64,000 bases of DNA from an uncultured Endozoicomonas sp. (GCF_947495845.1 NZ_CANMAO010000016.1:1-64000); one strand, 5' to 3'. Counted from the first letter of the stretch, positions 9,518 through 18,183 are shown. Numbers and translations are program-made. Notes: generated by a model not told the origin, from the letters alone.

Positions 9518-9718
9518 CTAATATAGTCCATACTTTCAAGAACTTGGCTCCCCATGTAGATTAACCAATTGTGATTTTTTTGAAAAAAAGGCCGCTTCCG
9601 GTTCAACTGCCACTAAGGCTGTGCCATTATTGAGCAGATCCTATTTAACTTTAATCCTGATAAGGGCACGTGCGTCCTGGCCGATATGGTTCTTTGGCCA
9701 AACACAATGGAAACTGAT

Positions 9719-10459
9719 ATGAAAAAGGTTATGAGAATTTCTGCCCTGGCTGCGGCCGTGTTATTGGTAGCGGGCTGTCAGGATACTGCGCAAGAAGCGC
9801 CAAAAGCAGAAATCAAAACAGAACTGAAGACCGATGAGCAAAAAGCCGCATACGCTATTGGCGCATCCATCGGGAATTTCGCCAGCCAGACCCTAAAGCA
9901 GCAAGATGAGCTGGGCGTTGCACTGGATCGTAATCTGGTCAAAACCGGCCTTTTGGACGCACTGGCTGGCCAGGAAATGATGAGCGAAGAAGAAATGGGT
10001 GCAGCCCTTCGTGCTCATGAGCAAAAAATGAACACAGTCGTTCAGGAAAAAGCCAAAGAAAAGCGTGAGGCAACTCTGCAATCTGGCGCTAAATACCTGG
10101 AAGACAATGCCAAGAAAGAAGGCGTTACTGTCACAGATTCTGGCCTTCAGTATGAAGTGGTTAAGCAGGGCGAAGGCGCCAAGCCAGTGGCCGCAGACAC
10201 CGTTACTGTTCATTACACCGGCAAGCTGACCGACGGCACTGTATTTGACAGCAGTAAAGAGCGCGGTCAACCCGCAACCTTCCCTCTGGCTAATGTAATC
10301 AAAGGCTGGACCGAAGGTGTGGCTCTGATGCCAGTCGGCTCTGAATACCGCCTTACCATCCCTGCTGAGCTAGCTTACGGCGATCAGGAAGTAGGCTCTA
10401 TTCCTGCCGGCTCCGTTCTGGTGTTTGATGTTGAGCTGATCAGCATTGAAGGCAAATAA
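9719..10459 (+). CDS. fkpA: FKBP-type peptidyl-prolyl isomerase, lipoprotein
   Basis: A 246-residue envelope foldase of the FkpA/Mip type. From the ATG at 9719 there is a lipoprotein signal peptide with lipobox LVAGC (C20), an N-terminal dimerisation region rich in charged helices, and a C-terminal FKBP domain (VHYTGKLTDGTVFDSS ... FPLANVIKGWTEGV ... IPAELAYG). An upstream in-frame ATG at 9686 would put 11 residues before the signal peptide, so 9719, preceded by GGAAA, is preferred. It assists proline isomerisation of secreted proteins; Mip relatives act in infection of host cells. The symbol is assigned by resemblance. Confidence 0.85.
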   Translation: MKKVMRISALAAAVLLVAGCQDTAQEAPKAEIKTELKTDEQKAAYAIGASIGNFASQTLKQQDELGVALDRNLVKTGLLDALAGQEMMSEEEMGAALRAHEQKMNTVVQEKAKEKREATLQSGAKYLEDNAKKEGVTVTDSGLQYEVVKQGEGAKPVAADTVTVHYTGKLTDGTVFDSSKERGQPATFPLANVIKGWTEGVALMPVGSEYRLTIPAELAYGDQEVGSIPAGSVLVFDVELISIEGK

Positions 10460-10476
10460 GCTTCAACTCTTGATTT

Positions 10477-10499
10477 GGGCAAAGCGCTTAGCTTTGCCC
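10477..10499 (+). terminator. Hairpin after the FKBP gene
   Basis: GGGCAAAGC and GCTTTGCCC form a 9-bp perfect stem with a 5-base loop, 17 bp after the stop codon. The following bases are not T-rich, so it may be a weak or factor-dependent terminator that also allows read-through into the small gene at 10520. Confidence 0.5.
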
Positions 10500-10519
10500 A
10501 ATCGTTGTAAAGAATCCTC

Positions 10520-10693
10520 ATGAAACTGATATCAATCCTCGTCATCCTGTTTATCAGCCTGTTTGTTGTCGTCAAACTCACTGAAAAACACGGCAAACCA
10601 ATGACTGCTGAGCAGCAAAGCAAGCTGTCGCGCATAGCCATGGTTCTCATTTTTGTCATGATAGTCGCCGGACTGATCAAGTCTTGCACATAA
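10520..10693 (+). CDS. Small two-helix membrane protein
   Basis: A 57-residue open frame starting at ATG. Residues 2-19 (KLISILVILFISLFVVVK) and 39-53 (IAMVLIFVMIVAGLI) are hydrophobic, separated by a charged loop (TEKHGKPMTAEQQSKLSR), and it ends KSCT. It lies 60 bp after fkpA in the same direction. The pattern of two helices with a polar turn suggests a real inner-membrane protein, although only a weak ribosome site is seen. Family not recognised. Confidence 0.5.
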   Translation: MKLISILVILFISLFVVVKLTEKHGKPMTAEQQSKLSRIAMVLIFVMIVAGLIKSCT

Positions 10694-10873
10694 AATTCAG
10701 TCAAAAATAGTTGAGTTCACATCCCTTCAGGCACTGGCCAAGCCAACAACTCCCAATCACGAAATGATTAACCAAACCTTAACAGCCGTTTGATTCAAGG
10801 GGTAACCCATATACAAACCTTTTATTGCCCGTAATAGGGTGTAGCCCTCACATTCAGGATTTTGGAAATAAAC

Positions 10874-11069
10874 TAGGAGGCTGACCGAGAATAGCGCCCG
10901 TAGCGAGGATGGTAGAAAATTGAGGATAAAAAATCCGTTCTGTGAAGTGATTAGTGGTGCTATTTGCTGAGCAAAACGGATTTCTTAGACCAATTTACTA
11001 CCACCGCACGACTGCATGGATGCAGGAGCAGTTGCCGCGTAGGGCAACCTATTCTCGGTCAGACTCCTA
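10874..11069 (+). repeat. Palindromic mobile repeat (MITE-like), family A copy 1
   Basis: A 196-bp non-coding element with terminal inverted repeats TAGGAGGCTGACCGAGAAT / ATTCTCGGTCAGACTCCTA. Both ends carry CTAG, consistent with a 4-bp YTAR target duplication as made by IS5-type transposases. A second copy, in the opposite orientation inside, is at 56484-56695. It fills most of the 440-bp gap between the small gene and the lipoprotein gene. The transposase source is not in the window. Confidence 0.85.
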
Positions 11070-11130
11070 GGCTCTTTGCATTTTCCAGCTTCCGTTATCG
11101 TTCTGAACCAAGAATCATAAAGGTCTTATA

Positions 11131-11751
11131 ATGTTACGGTTATTTGTTGTCATTATCCTAATCCCGCTCTTTCTTAGCGGGTGCGCTACGTTAAATAAAG
11201 AAGAATGCGAAACAGCCAACTGGAATCAGATTGGCTTTGAAGACGGTGTCAGTGGTTCCTCACTGACGATGGTTTCGTCCCATCGAAAAGCCTGTGCGAG
11301 CCATGGCATTGGGGTCGACCTCAATGCCTATAAACGCGGTCACGCTGAAGGCGTTCTGGTATTTTGCACACCTCGAAATGGCTTTGAACAAGGAAAATCA
11401 GGCTACGCCTATTCCGGAATATGCCCAACAGAGATTGAGCGCAATTTCTTGAAAGCATACGACTCTGGCAAAAAAATCTACAGCGCACGAAGCTTGGTTA
11501 GTACGCTTGAGTCTGAAAAATGGAGCAATGAAGAAGACATCAAACGTCTAAAGAAAAAAATCAATAAAAAAACCGGCTTAATGCTTTCAGACCAAACCCG
11601 CGTAGAAGACCGGTATCGTCTGAATCAGGAGATATCGGATATGCAGAAGCAGCAAGGGGCTTTGGAGCAAAGAAAGCTTGAACTGATTTCAAAAATCACC
11701 AAAGCCAATACCAACCTGAAGCTAACTATCAACAAGTACAGTAACTACTAA
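11131..11751 (+). CDS. DUF2799-type lipoprotein
   Basis: A 206-residue lipoprotein with lipobox LSGC (C18). The N-terminal half has the pattern of DUF2799 proteins, repeating tryptophan/glycine-aspartate and cysteine positions (NWNQIGFEDGVSG, YKRGHAEGVLVFC, GFEQGKSG). The C-terminal 100 residues are rich in lysine, glutamate and glutamine and predict a coiled coil. The function of the family is unknown; an envelope location is inferred. Its TAA stop sits at the edge of a repeat element that begins at 11751. Confidence 0.75.
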   Translation: MLRLFVVIILIPLFLSGCATLNKEECETANWNQIGFEDGVSGSSLTMVSSHRKACASHGIGVDLNAYKRGHAEGVLVFCTPRNGFEQGKSGYAYSGICPTEIERNFLKAYDSGKKIYSARSLVSTLESEKWSNEEDIKRLKKKINKKTGLMLSDQTRVEDRYRLNQEISDMQKQQGALEQRKLELISKITKANTNLKLTINKYSNY

Positions 11752-11960
11752 GAAGCTGTTCATGATCTTTTGCGAATAGCGAAAACGAGGAGAAAATGTT
11801 CCTGTTTTTCAGTTTTTTGAGGCGCATAGTGGTGCTACGCAACGTAGAAAACTGGAAAACAGGAAAACAGGAAAACAGGAAAACAGGAAAACAGGAAAAC
11901 AGGAAAACAGGGGCGTTTTATCATCGTTTGCAGCTCGCAGAAAGATTGTGAACAGCTTCT
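11751..11960 (+). repeat. Palindromic repeat element, family D
   Basis: A roughly 210-bp element bounded by AGAAGCTGTTCATGATCTTT and its near-inverse AAAGATTGTGAACAGCTTCT. Its left end touches the stop codon of the DUF2799 gene. The centre holds an octamer tandem array (11854-11909). No coding capacity is seen. Confidence 0.75.
11854..11909 (+). repeat. Tandem array of seven 8-bp units
   Basis: GGAAAACA is repeated seven times without mismatch (56 bp) inside the family D element. An 8-bp period is prone to slipped-strand length change. It lies outside any gene, so length changes would not affect a protein. Confidence 0.95.
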
Positions 11961-12122
11961 AAGTACCCGGCCATTTGGAATCGAATATTTCTGGCTTGTT
12001 GATCAAGTTCTCTGCAAGGCGCAACGCCGGGAGCATAGCGAGCTATGTGACCAGAGTTGCAACGCAGCCAGAGAGCCTGATCAATGAGTCAGAAAATATG
12101 ATTTCATATGGTTGGGTACTTA
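11961..12122 (+). repeat. Palindromic repeat element, family E
   Basis: A 162-bp element that begins where family D ends. Its ends AAGTACCCGGCCATTTGG and CATATGGTTGGGTACTT are inverted repeats, extending inward with mismatches (ATCGAATATTTCTG against CAGAAAATATGATT). Only one copy is seen in the window. Confidence 0.7.
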
Positions 12123-12124
12123 AC

Positions 12125-12201
12125 TATACCCAAAGGATTTCAAGTTGCTACGCGGCAGCAAGCAAGAGCAACGAACAAAGTAGCAACTTGAAAGGCGACG
12201 G
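12125..12201 (+). repeat. Palindromic repeat, family B copy 1 (short)
   Basis: It starts with TATACCCAAAGGATTTCAAG and TTGCTACGCGGC and ends with the inverse arm AAAGTAGCAACTTGAAAGG and CGACGG. Other copies are at 18885-19012 and, inverted, at 32874-33018. The core between the arms is shorter here than in the other two. No recognised gene lies in 12202-12437 apart from the putative FNR site before udp. Confidence 0.85.
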
Positions 12202-12351
12202 CGATAAGTGCGTCATAAAGCGGCGCTATTACCATCGCCTATGCGTCACAACTATATGGGTTTCCGGCATGACGGGCTTTGCATTGCCTCTGGATGCTTG
12301 AACCTATTCAGAATCCTTATTCAAAACGTTTCATCCTCTCCTGAACAAATA

Positions 12352-12365
12352 TTGATCTGGATCGA
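12352..12365 (+). promoter_or_regulatory. FNR/ANR-like box upstream of udp
   Basis: TTGATCTGGATCGA fits TTGAT-N4-ATCAA with one mismatch and shares its first twelve bases with the site at 2254. It lies about 75 bp before the udp start. Function inferred from motif only. Confidence 0.35.
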
Positions 12366-12437
12366 TAAAAACACTCGGTCGATAGGTCATGATGATGCAT
12401 ACCTTCGGAAAACATCCCCTGATAAAGGAGCTGCACA

Positions 12438-13202
12438 ATGAGTGACAGTGAAGTGTTTCATCTTGGCCTGAATCGCGAAATGCTTACAGGCGCAGAGCTG
12501 GCTATCGTTCCTGGTGATCCGGAGCGGGTTCAACGTATTGCTGAACTGATGGACAACCCTGTCAAACTGGCAAGCCACAGAGAGTTTGTTACCTGGCGAG
12601 CGGAAGTGGACGGCAAGTCTGTGGTCGTTTGTTCTACTGGCATTGGAGGCCCTTCTACATCCATTGCCGTTGAAGAACTCGCCCAGCTTGGAATTCGCAC
12701 CTTTCTTCGGGTCGGTACCACCGGAGCCATTCAGCCACAGATCAATGTTGGTGATGTCATCATCACTACCGGCTCCGTTCGATTAGACGGCGCCAGTCTT
12801 CATTTTGGACCACTTAGCTACCCGGCAGTGGCTGACTTTGCCTGCACTCGAGCAATGGTTGATGTCGCCATTGAAAATAATTTGACTTACTGGACAGGCA
12901 TTACGGCTTCCAGTGACACGTTCTACCCTGGGCAGGAGCGTTACGACACTTATACAAAACGTGTCAGAAAGGAGTACCAGGGGTTGATGGAGGAATGGCA
13001 ATCCATGGGTGTGCTGAACTACGAAATGGAATCCGCCACCTTGTTAACCATGTGCGCCACCATGGGCCTTCGAGCGGCTTGTGTAGCTGGTGTTATTGTT
13101 AATCGCACCTGCAACGAAACACCGGACACAGAAAGACTGGCCAGTGTTGAACCGAACGCCATCAATACCGTGGTAGCGGCAGCACGCTCACTGTTGAAAT
13201 AA
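12438..13202 (+). CDS. udp: Uridine phosphorylase
   Basis: A 254-residue nucleoside phosphorylase, the same size as E. coli Udp (253), that splits uridine with phosphate into uracil and ribose-1-phosphate in pyrimidine salvage. The N-terminal phosphate-binding part ([14 protein letters not shown]), the mid segment ([15 protein letters not shown]), GTTGAIQ and the C-terminal [16 protein letters not shown] are all characteristic. A clear ribosome site (AAAGGAG) precedes the ATG. Monocistronic; its TAA stop abuts a repeat element. Confidence 0.93.
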   Translation: MSDSEVFHLGLNREMLTGAELAIVPGDPERVQRIAELMDNPVKLASHREFVTWRAEVDGKSVVVCSTGIGGPSTSIAVEELAQLGIRTFLRVGTTGAIQPQINVGDVIITTGSVRLDGASLHFGPLSYPAVADFACTRAMVDVAIENNLTYWTGITASSDTFYPGQERYDTYTKRVRKEYQGLMEEWQSMGVLNYEMESATLLTMCATMGLRAACVAGVIVNRTCNETPDTERLASVEPNAINTVVAAARSLLK

Positions 13203-13395
13203 TACCAATGGCGTTTTTAAATTTTGGAACGAGCAAATTATTTTGGGCGACTGGGCAATACCCGAGGGCATAAAGGCGAAGAGACGAGCCATAGCCTTTA
13301 TGCCCTCGGGTAGTAGCTATGGCGAGGAACTTCAACGCAGATCCAGTCGATCAAAATGGCTGCGCAGCCCATAATTTAAAAACAGAATTGGTATA
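13202..13395 (+). repeat. Palindromic repeat element, family C copy 1
   Basis: The ends ATACCAATGGCGTTTTTAAAT and AATTTAAAAACAGAATTGGTAT are imperfect inverted repeats. Inside is a second inverted pair around GCATAAAGGCGAAGAG ... GCCTTTATGCCCTCGGGTA. An inverted copy lies at 40381-40562. It starts directly at the udp stop codon. Confidence 0.8.
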
Positions 13396-13433
13396 ACATT
13401 CACTGATACAGAAAAGCCTGCACCGCAGGCTTT

Positions 13434-13841
13434 TTACGCATAAGAAACACAACTTTTCAAAGACTGATTCAGCGCCCTCAAAATATCCTGCCTGGCAACA
13501 ATACCAATTAAACGACCATTCTCAACGACTGGGTAAACCTTAGGCTTATTACCAGACATCTTCTGAGCGATATCAATAATCGAATCTTCCGGGCTCACCG
13601 ATAGAGGGCTTTCGTGCATCACATCTTTCACATGCAACCGGCTATCGCAATGATAAGAGCCACTGATCAAATGTGGAATGCAATCGAACTCGGATAAAAA
13701 GCCCACCAACTGTTGATGATCATCCACCACAGGCAGTCCGGAGACATTAGCAGACAACAGCAGATCAACTGCATCACCAAGCTTGCTATCCGATGACAGT
13801 GGATTAATATTTCTTCGTAAAATATCCCGGACAATGTTCAT
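13434..13841 (-). CDS. CBS-domain protein
   Basis: A 135-residue protein made of two CBS repeats (about residues 9-60 and 74-128). Each has the hydrophobic pattern ending in VVDDHQQLVGFLSEFD or VVENGRLIGIVARQDIL. Paired CBS domains bind adenosyl ligands such as AMP, ATP or NAD and usually regulate partner enzymes or transporters. There is no fused effector domain and no obvious partner next door, so the role is unknown. Start at ATG; the gene is monocistronic. Confidence 0.85.
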   Translation of the reverse strand: MNIVRDILRRNINPLSSDSKLGDAVDLLLSANVSGLPVVDDHQQLVGFLSEFDCIPHLISGSYHCDSRLHVKDVMHESPLSVSPEDSIIDIAQKMSGNKPKVYPVVENGRLIGIVARQDILRALNQSLKSCVSYA

Positions 13842-13977
13842 ACTTACTCACTCCGATCCAGCCATAGGTAATATAACCAGCATGGGAGAACAGTGAGAAA
13901 ACAGCCAATAATTTCTAGCTTTTCACCCCATAGTTAAAATGCATTGAAGGTAACACGCTCACTGTTTCACAGCTAAG

Positions 13978-14104
13978 GAACTGTCACAAAACCACTTCCA
14001 TAATTAACCAGAACCGTTGTCCGTAAAGCCTTGCTGCTTGTGCTTTTACGGTAACCGGAAAACGCTTCTCTGAGCAGTAAAGTTATTCAGGGACAACTCC
14101 TAAG
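13978..14104 (+). repeat. Possible degenerate repeat element at the 3' end of the PqiC-type gene
   Basis: The right end (AAGTTATTCAGGGACAACTC) resembles the right end of the element at 35142-35291 (AAGTTATTCCAGGACAAAC), and the left ends share AACTGTC. If real, the element supplies the last codons and TAA stop of the lipoprotein gene. The similarity is partial and the match low-scoring by eye. No gene is seen in 13842-14082. Confidence 0.3.
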
Positions 14105-14706
14105 GTCCGAACAATATCGGTTGCTACCAGCCCCCACACCTGACTGAGTGTTTCCACATAACCGCTATCAGGCTCAGTGCCTGTAAATGGCTTGTTATAC
14201 ACTGCTTGCCTGTGGGCAACTGCCTGCCCTTCAATATCCTCCAGTGTCCACCCAGCCATAAGGTTAAGCTGTCCGCCGGCGATAGAAATCGATTGAACCT
14301 CAATCTTGGCAACCACCTCTGGCCGATGTTTGCGAAGCCAAGGGCCTGGGCTGACCCAAACCTCTGTTCCGGAAGCTTTTTGCAGGTTTTCCGCCATAGC
14401 TCGCGTCATTAACTCAGGTAATGGCTCACCCCAGCGGTCCAGAGTCGAGCTGTGAATATTGACGCCACCATCACTCCAGATCACCTGCCTTTTGTCCAGC
14501 CAACCAGCAACACTCACAGGAAAAACACCAACAGACGATGGCAGTTTATCCGCTTCTGTTACAACGTTCAGTTCTGAGTCAGCAACAAGCCTGTAGTTGT
14601 GGAAAGCAGGATTTGAAGAAACGCATCCCGCCAACACCACAAAAAAACAAACCATCAGGACTTTTTTAAGCATCAAGCGAACCAACAACGGATTATGCGC
14701 TCTCAC
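14083..14706 (-). CDS. PqiC-type lipoprotein of an MCE transport system
   Basis: A 207-residue outer-membrane-type lipoprotein (lipobox LAGC, C28) of the ABC-transport auxiliary / PqiC family; the RLVAD ... VGVFPVSVAGWLDKRQVIW pattern and the alternating beta-strand C-terminus fit. The start is GTG overlapping the TAG of the MCE gene (TAGTG) with AGGAGAA upstream, so it is translationally coupled; an ATG at 14673 would give a shorter signal peptide. In E. coli PqiC forms a ring that links PqiB to the outer membrane; here it probably does the same for the MCE protein upstream. Confidence 0.8.
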   Translation of the reverse strand: MRAHNPLLVRLMLKKVLMVCFFVVLAGCVSSNPAFHNYRLVADSELNVVTEADKLPSSVGVFPVSVAGWLDKRQVIWSDGGVNIHSSTLDRWGEPLPELMTRAMAENLQKASGTEVWVSPGPWLRKHRPEVVAKIEVQSISIAGGQLNLMAGWTLEDIEGQAVAHRQAVYNKPFTGTEPDSGYVETLSQVWGLVATDIVRTLGVVPE

Positions 14707-15659
14707 TATTGTTCTCCTAATGACCGACCAAAAATAATAGCATCAGGTTCACGGCGCAGCATATTCGCCAAATCTCCCATGGCACGGGATGCACGACTGA
14801 TGTCTGTCGCACTCTGTTGCAGCTGGAACATAAGCGGAGAATCAGGATTGAGGGTATCCTGCGCTGCTTCCATGGCTTTCTCCAACTGAACCAATGACCG
14901 GTTTAACTGACGGGTGGTTGCTGGCAACTCGGTTTGAAGCAACGTAGTAACCTCACCAGCATCTTTTGCCATGGACGCAAATTCTTCGCGAATACCTGCC
15001 ATATCCGCACTCATCTCTTCCGACATAGCCCCCATACTGACAAACGCTTTACCCACATCTTCAATCAAATTATTCATGCGAGCATCATGGGTAAGCGCTT
15101 CCAGGTTGTCCAGAGTGTCTTTCAGACTTTCCGCCATTTCTGCCAGATTGATACTTTGAAAACGCTCCAGAAATTCATCCAGATCGTTAGGAACCGTCGG
15201 AATTTGTGGGTAACGGGTATTATATGGCTGGAGCAAAGGTTTATTTTTAAAAAAGTCTACTTCGATATAGAGCAGCCCGGTTAACAGACTTTGCAGGCCA
15301 ATCTGGGCACTCAACCCCTGTCGTATTAGCTGCCCTAATACATCATACTCCTCACCGGCTCCCTGCTCGCTGATGGCATCGGGATACATATCAACAGTGA
15401 CGACATTCAGCACTTTCTGGTGATTGTTGTATAACCGTGTATTAATGCTGACAACTTCACCCAGCTTCACACCCTGAAGCGTGACGGGAGCACCCACATT
15501 CAGCCCCTTAATTGACGTATCAAAAAGAATTTGATACCGCTGCACTTCTTTTTTTGAAAAACCATCGGTGTTTAAAAACAGCGCCAAACCAATCATCATG
15601 GCGAAAATGGCAACAACAAAGATACCCACAGAGACAGAAACGGACTTTTTATTCATCAC
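14706..15659 (-). CDS. MCE (MlaD-family) lipid transport protein
   Basis: A 317-residue protein with one N-terminal membrane helix (about residues 8-30), a single MCE domain (about 40-120, including NVGAPVTLQGVKLGEVVSI) and a long alpha-helical C-terminal region rich in methionine and leucine (about 165-300). MCE proteins form hexameric rings that carry phospholipids across the periplasm. The long helical tail differs from the short E. coli MlaD and is more like proteins whose helices build a tunnel towards the outer membrane. It is the third gene of the permease-ATPase-MCE-lipoprotein operon. Confidence 0.88.
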   Translation of the reverse strand: MMNKKSVSVSVGIFVVAIFAMMIGLALFLNTDGFSKKEVQRYQILFDTSIKGLNVGAPVTLQGVKLGEVVSINTRLYNNHQKVLNVVTVDMYPDAISEQGAGEEYDVLGQLIRQGLSAQIGLQSLLTGLLYIEVDFFKNKPLLQPYNTRYPQIPTVPNDLDEFLERFQSINLAEMAESLKDTLDNLEALTHDARMNNLIEDVGKAFVSMGAMSEEMSADMAGIREEFASMAKDAGEVTTLLQTELPATTRQLNRSLVQLEKAMEAAQDTLNPDSPLMFQLQQSATDISRASRAMGDLANMLRREPDAIIFGRSLGEQ

Positions 15660-15662
15660 CGG

Positions 15663-16496
15663 TTAAACACCTGCACGACGATCAGCATGTAATGGTTGAG
15701 GCTCTGCACCTTTGGCAGACTCACCCGAGTACTCCCCGCGGGAAAGAAACGCTCGAACTGTATTGTGCCGACTGTGATTTAGCATATCTGATGGTGAACC
15801 AGTATCCAGTTGAGTTTTAGTTTCGGCATCAAGGTACACACCATTATTGCCAATGGCAAAAATACTGGCCAGTTCATGGGTCACAATCACGATGGTGGCG
15901 CCGGTAGAGTCTCGTAATTGCAGTATTAACTCATCGAGTCGACGAGCACTGAGAGGGTCCAGACCGGCGGAAGGTTCGTCAAAGAAAAGAATCTCGGGAT
16001 CAAGGGCAATGGCTCTGGCCAATCCCGCACGTTTTGCCATACCACCACTGATTTGTGATGGGTAATAATCTTCAAAACCCGCCAATCCCACCAGCGACAA
16101 TTTATAACGAGCTAATTCTCGAATACTGCGTCGCCCCAGTGACGTGTATTGCTCCAGAGGCAGAGCAATATTTTCCGCCAGAGATTTATCACTGAACAAC
16201 GCGCCACCCTGATAAGTGACGCCCCAGCGCTTGCGCATTTCTAATTGTTTTTCGGACGTCGCAGAAAAGTAACTTTGTCCCTGAAACAGAATATCCCCTT
16301 CTGCCGGCTGAAAAAGGCCAATCATATGTTTGAGCAAGGTGCTTTTGCCGCAACCACTGCCGCCCATAATGACAAACACATCACCTCGATTGATCGTGAA
16401 GTTTAAATTGGCCTGAATCAGATTACTGCCATATGTCATGGTCAGGTTTTGGGCTTCAACTATCCCGTTTATCACGTTATTTTCTGATGACGACAC
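15663..16496 (-). CDS. MlaF-type ABC transporter ATPase
   Basis: A 277-residue ATP-binding subunit with Walker A GGSGCGKST (about residues 45-53), the signature ISGGMAKRAGLARAIA and Walker B EILFFDEPSAGLDP. The ISGGM-K-R form of the signature is typical of MlaF/Ttg2A-type lipid transporter ATPases. It energises the MCE system encoded around it; the gene lies 2 bp after the permease gene and 3 bp before the MCE gene. The C-terminal 25 residues are polar and may correspond to the MlaF tail that contacts a neighbouring subunit. Confidence 0.9.
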   Translation of the reverse strand: MSSSENNVINGIVEAQNLTMTYGSNLIQANLNFTINRGDVFVIMGGSGCGKSTLLKHMIGLFQPAEGDILFQGQSYFSATSEKQLEMRKRWGVTYQGGALFSDKSLAENIALPLEQYTSLGRRSIRELARYKLSLVGLAGFEDYYPSQISGGMAKRAGLARAIALDPEILFFDEPSAGLDPLSARRLDELILQLRDSTGATIVIVTHELASIFAIGNNGVYLDAETKTQLDTGSPSDMLNHSRHNTVRAFLSRGEYSGESAKGAEPQPLHADRRAGV

Positions 16497-16498
16497 GC

Positions 16499-17608
16499 TT
16501 AAACCCCCAACTTAAAGTAAAGAATGTTTAAGCCAGCATCCGCTACCACCAGATAAATAATGGCTGTAACCACAGCATTCGTCGTGGCCTGCCCCACAGC
16601 GGCGGAAGAACGACCGCAGGCCAGACCTGCACGACACCCGGCCATGGCAATCAATAAAGCAAAAACGACACTTTTGATCACCCCGGTCAAAATGTCCGTA
16701 TAAGTAATGGCTTCTCTCAGTTGATGCAGGTACATCAGCCAGGTGACGTCCATACTGGTGGCGACCAAACCACCGCCCACCATCCCCAGCACATTACTGT
16801 AGAGCGTCAATAATGGCATCATCAATAACAATGCCAGCGTTCTTGGCAGCACCAGATAATCCATGGGTTTTATGCCCAGCGTGGTCAGGGCATCAATTTC
16901 TTCATTAACCTGCATGGTTCCGAGCTGTGCAGCATAGGCGGCACCGGTCCGGCCAGACATGATAACGGCCGTCATCAATGCTCCCATTTCCCGAACCATA
17001 CCAACGCCCACTAAATCGGACACATAGATTTCAGCACCGAACTGACGCAACTGAACCACCCCGAGATAGGCGAGAATCATGCCGACAAGAACACTCTGCA
17101 GAGAAACAATAGGAATGGCTGAGGGACCCGCTTGATGACAAAAACTGACAATATCCAGCCAGCGGGCAGAACCCTTTCCTGCAATCCAGCGAACCATGGT
17201 CAATGCGAGCTCACCAAGAAAGGCGAGAAAGTTGATAACACCATCACCCACATGGGTTATCCATTGGGAAGCTGTGCCAGCAAGAGAACGTTTTCTTGTT
17301 GGCTGGGCTTTGTTCGCAGGGACAGCGTTCGCCAGCCTGAAAAGATCACCGACATCATCAGGCAATCCCGACAAATCAAAGCGACACTGGGTGTTAGCCT
17401 GACAGGCCATTAGATACGCTAACAGCCTGGAATCCCAACAGAAATGGTCACCCGCTTTAAACAACAATGTACCAGACTGCCCATGGGTACGTTTTGAGGC
17501 AAGCTCATCCTGACCCGGAATATCCGCCCCTATCGTCCATGAGCCATTCAACGTGACCACAATCTCAGTGTCAGACAGCTGTTTAATGGTCAGTGTCGCC
17601 TGATTCAT
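16499..17608 (-). CDS. STAS-MlaE permease of an MCE lipid transporter
   Basis: A 369-residue fusion: an N-terminal STAS-like domain (about residues 1-95, beta-strand-rich, ending before the AVPANK linker) joined to an MlaE/YrbE permease with about five membrane segments. Typical MlaE stretches include SLQSVLVGMILAYLGVVQL and GRTGAAYAAQLGTM. E. coli MlaE (260 residues) lacks the STAS part because its STAS protein, MlaB, is separate; fused forms are common elsewhere. It is the first gene of the four-gene operon, 21 bp after argR on the same strand. Confidence 0.88.
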   Translation of the reverse strand: MNQATLTIKQLSDTEIVVTLNGSWTIGADIPGQDELASKRTHGQSGTLLFKAGDHFCWDSRLLAYLMACQANTQCRFDLSGLPDDVGDLFRLANAVPANKAQPTRKRSLAGTASQWITHVGDGVINFLAFLGELALTMVRWIAGKGSARWLDIVSFCHQAGPSAIPIVSLQSVLVGMILAYLGVVQLRQFGAEIYVSDLVGVGMVREMGALMTAVIMSGRTGAAYAAQLGTMQVNEEIDALTTLGIKPMDYLVLPRTLALLLMMPLLTLYSNVLGMVGGGLVATSMDVTWLMYLHQLREAITYTDILTGVIKSVVFALLIAMAGCRAGLACGRSSAAVGQATTNAVVTAIIYLVVADAGLNILYFKLGV

Positions 17609-17629
17609 TTTTATTGGGACCTGTAATAA

Positions 17630-18088
17630 TCAGCTGAACAGTTCAGAAATGTTTCTGGTAATCTCATCAACATCCTGAATGGTGGTAGGAACAACAAGAA
17701 TCGTATCATCTCCGGCAACACAACCCATAATCCCACCCTTGGTGCCAATGGAATCCAGCAACCGTGCAATCATCTGGGCAGCACCAGGGCTGGTTTTGAT
17801 CACAATCATCGTTTCGTTGTGGGCAATATCTTCAACGAGGTCTTTAACGGCAATACTGGAATCCAGTTTGCCCATTTCCGGAGGCAGGCAGTAAACCAGA
17901 TCATTGAGCGCATTACGGGCACGAACCGCCCCAAAGCGGCTCAACATTCGTGAGACTTTCGACTGACTGATATTTTCAAAGCCCTGCTCCTGCAGGACGG
18001 AAACAATCTGCCCCTGGGAGCCACATCGTTCTTCTTTCAACAACTGGCGAAAAGCCAGAATCAGGGCATCCTGTTTTGGATGGTTCAT
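17630..18088 (-). CDS. argR: Arginine repressor
   Basis: A 152-residue transcription factor. The N-terminal winged helix includes the [17 protein letters not shown] recognition region (about residues 38-54), and the C-terminal domain, which binds arginine and forms hexamers, includes [19 protein letters not shown]. ArgR with arginine represses arginine synthesis and transport genes at paired ARG boxes. It is divergent from the art operon with a good ARG box between them, so it probably controls both itself and art. Confidence 0.95.
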   Translation of the reverse strand: MNHPKQDALILAFRQLLKEERCGSQGQIVSVLQEQGFENISQSKVSRMLSRFGAVRARNALNDLVYCLPPEMGKLDSSIAVKDLVEDIAHNETMIVIKTSPGAAQMIARLLDSIGTKGGIMGCVAGDDTILVVPTTIQDVDEITRNISELFS

Positions 18089-18142
18089 ATCAGCGACACA
18101 ACCTGTGTAATGTTCATCAATAATAATGACTGATGGTTCTAT

Positions 18143-18183
18143 TGTGAATATTTTTTACCAATCGAAATGAATATTTATTCATT
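18143..18183 (+). promoter_or_regulatory. ARG box pair between argR and the art operon
   Basis: AATGAATATTTATTCATT (18166-18183) is a perfect match to the ArgR consensus TGAAT-W4-ATTCA. A weaker half-conserved box, TGTGAATATTTTTTACCA, begins at 18143. Core-to-core distance is 23 bp, close to the 21 bp usual for ArgR hexamer sites. Location in the divergent promoter region supports autoregulation of argR and repression of art. Confidence 0.8.

Noticed and set aside
11854-11909. CRISPR-like array
   Set aside because: The units are 8 bp with no spacers, so it is a simple tandem repeat.
11975-12441. 108- and 77-residue frames downstream of the repeat nest
   Set aside because: They run through palindromic repeats and have no domain or ribosome site.
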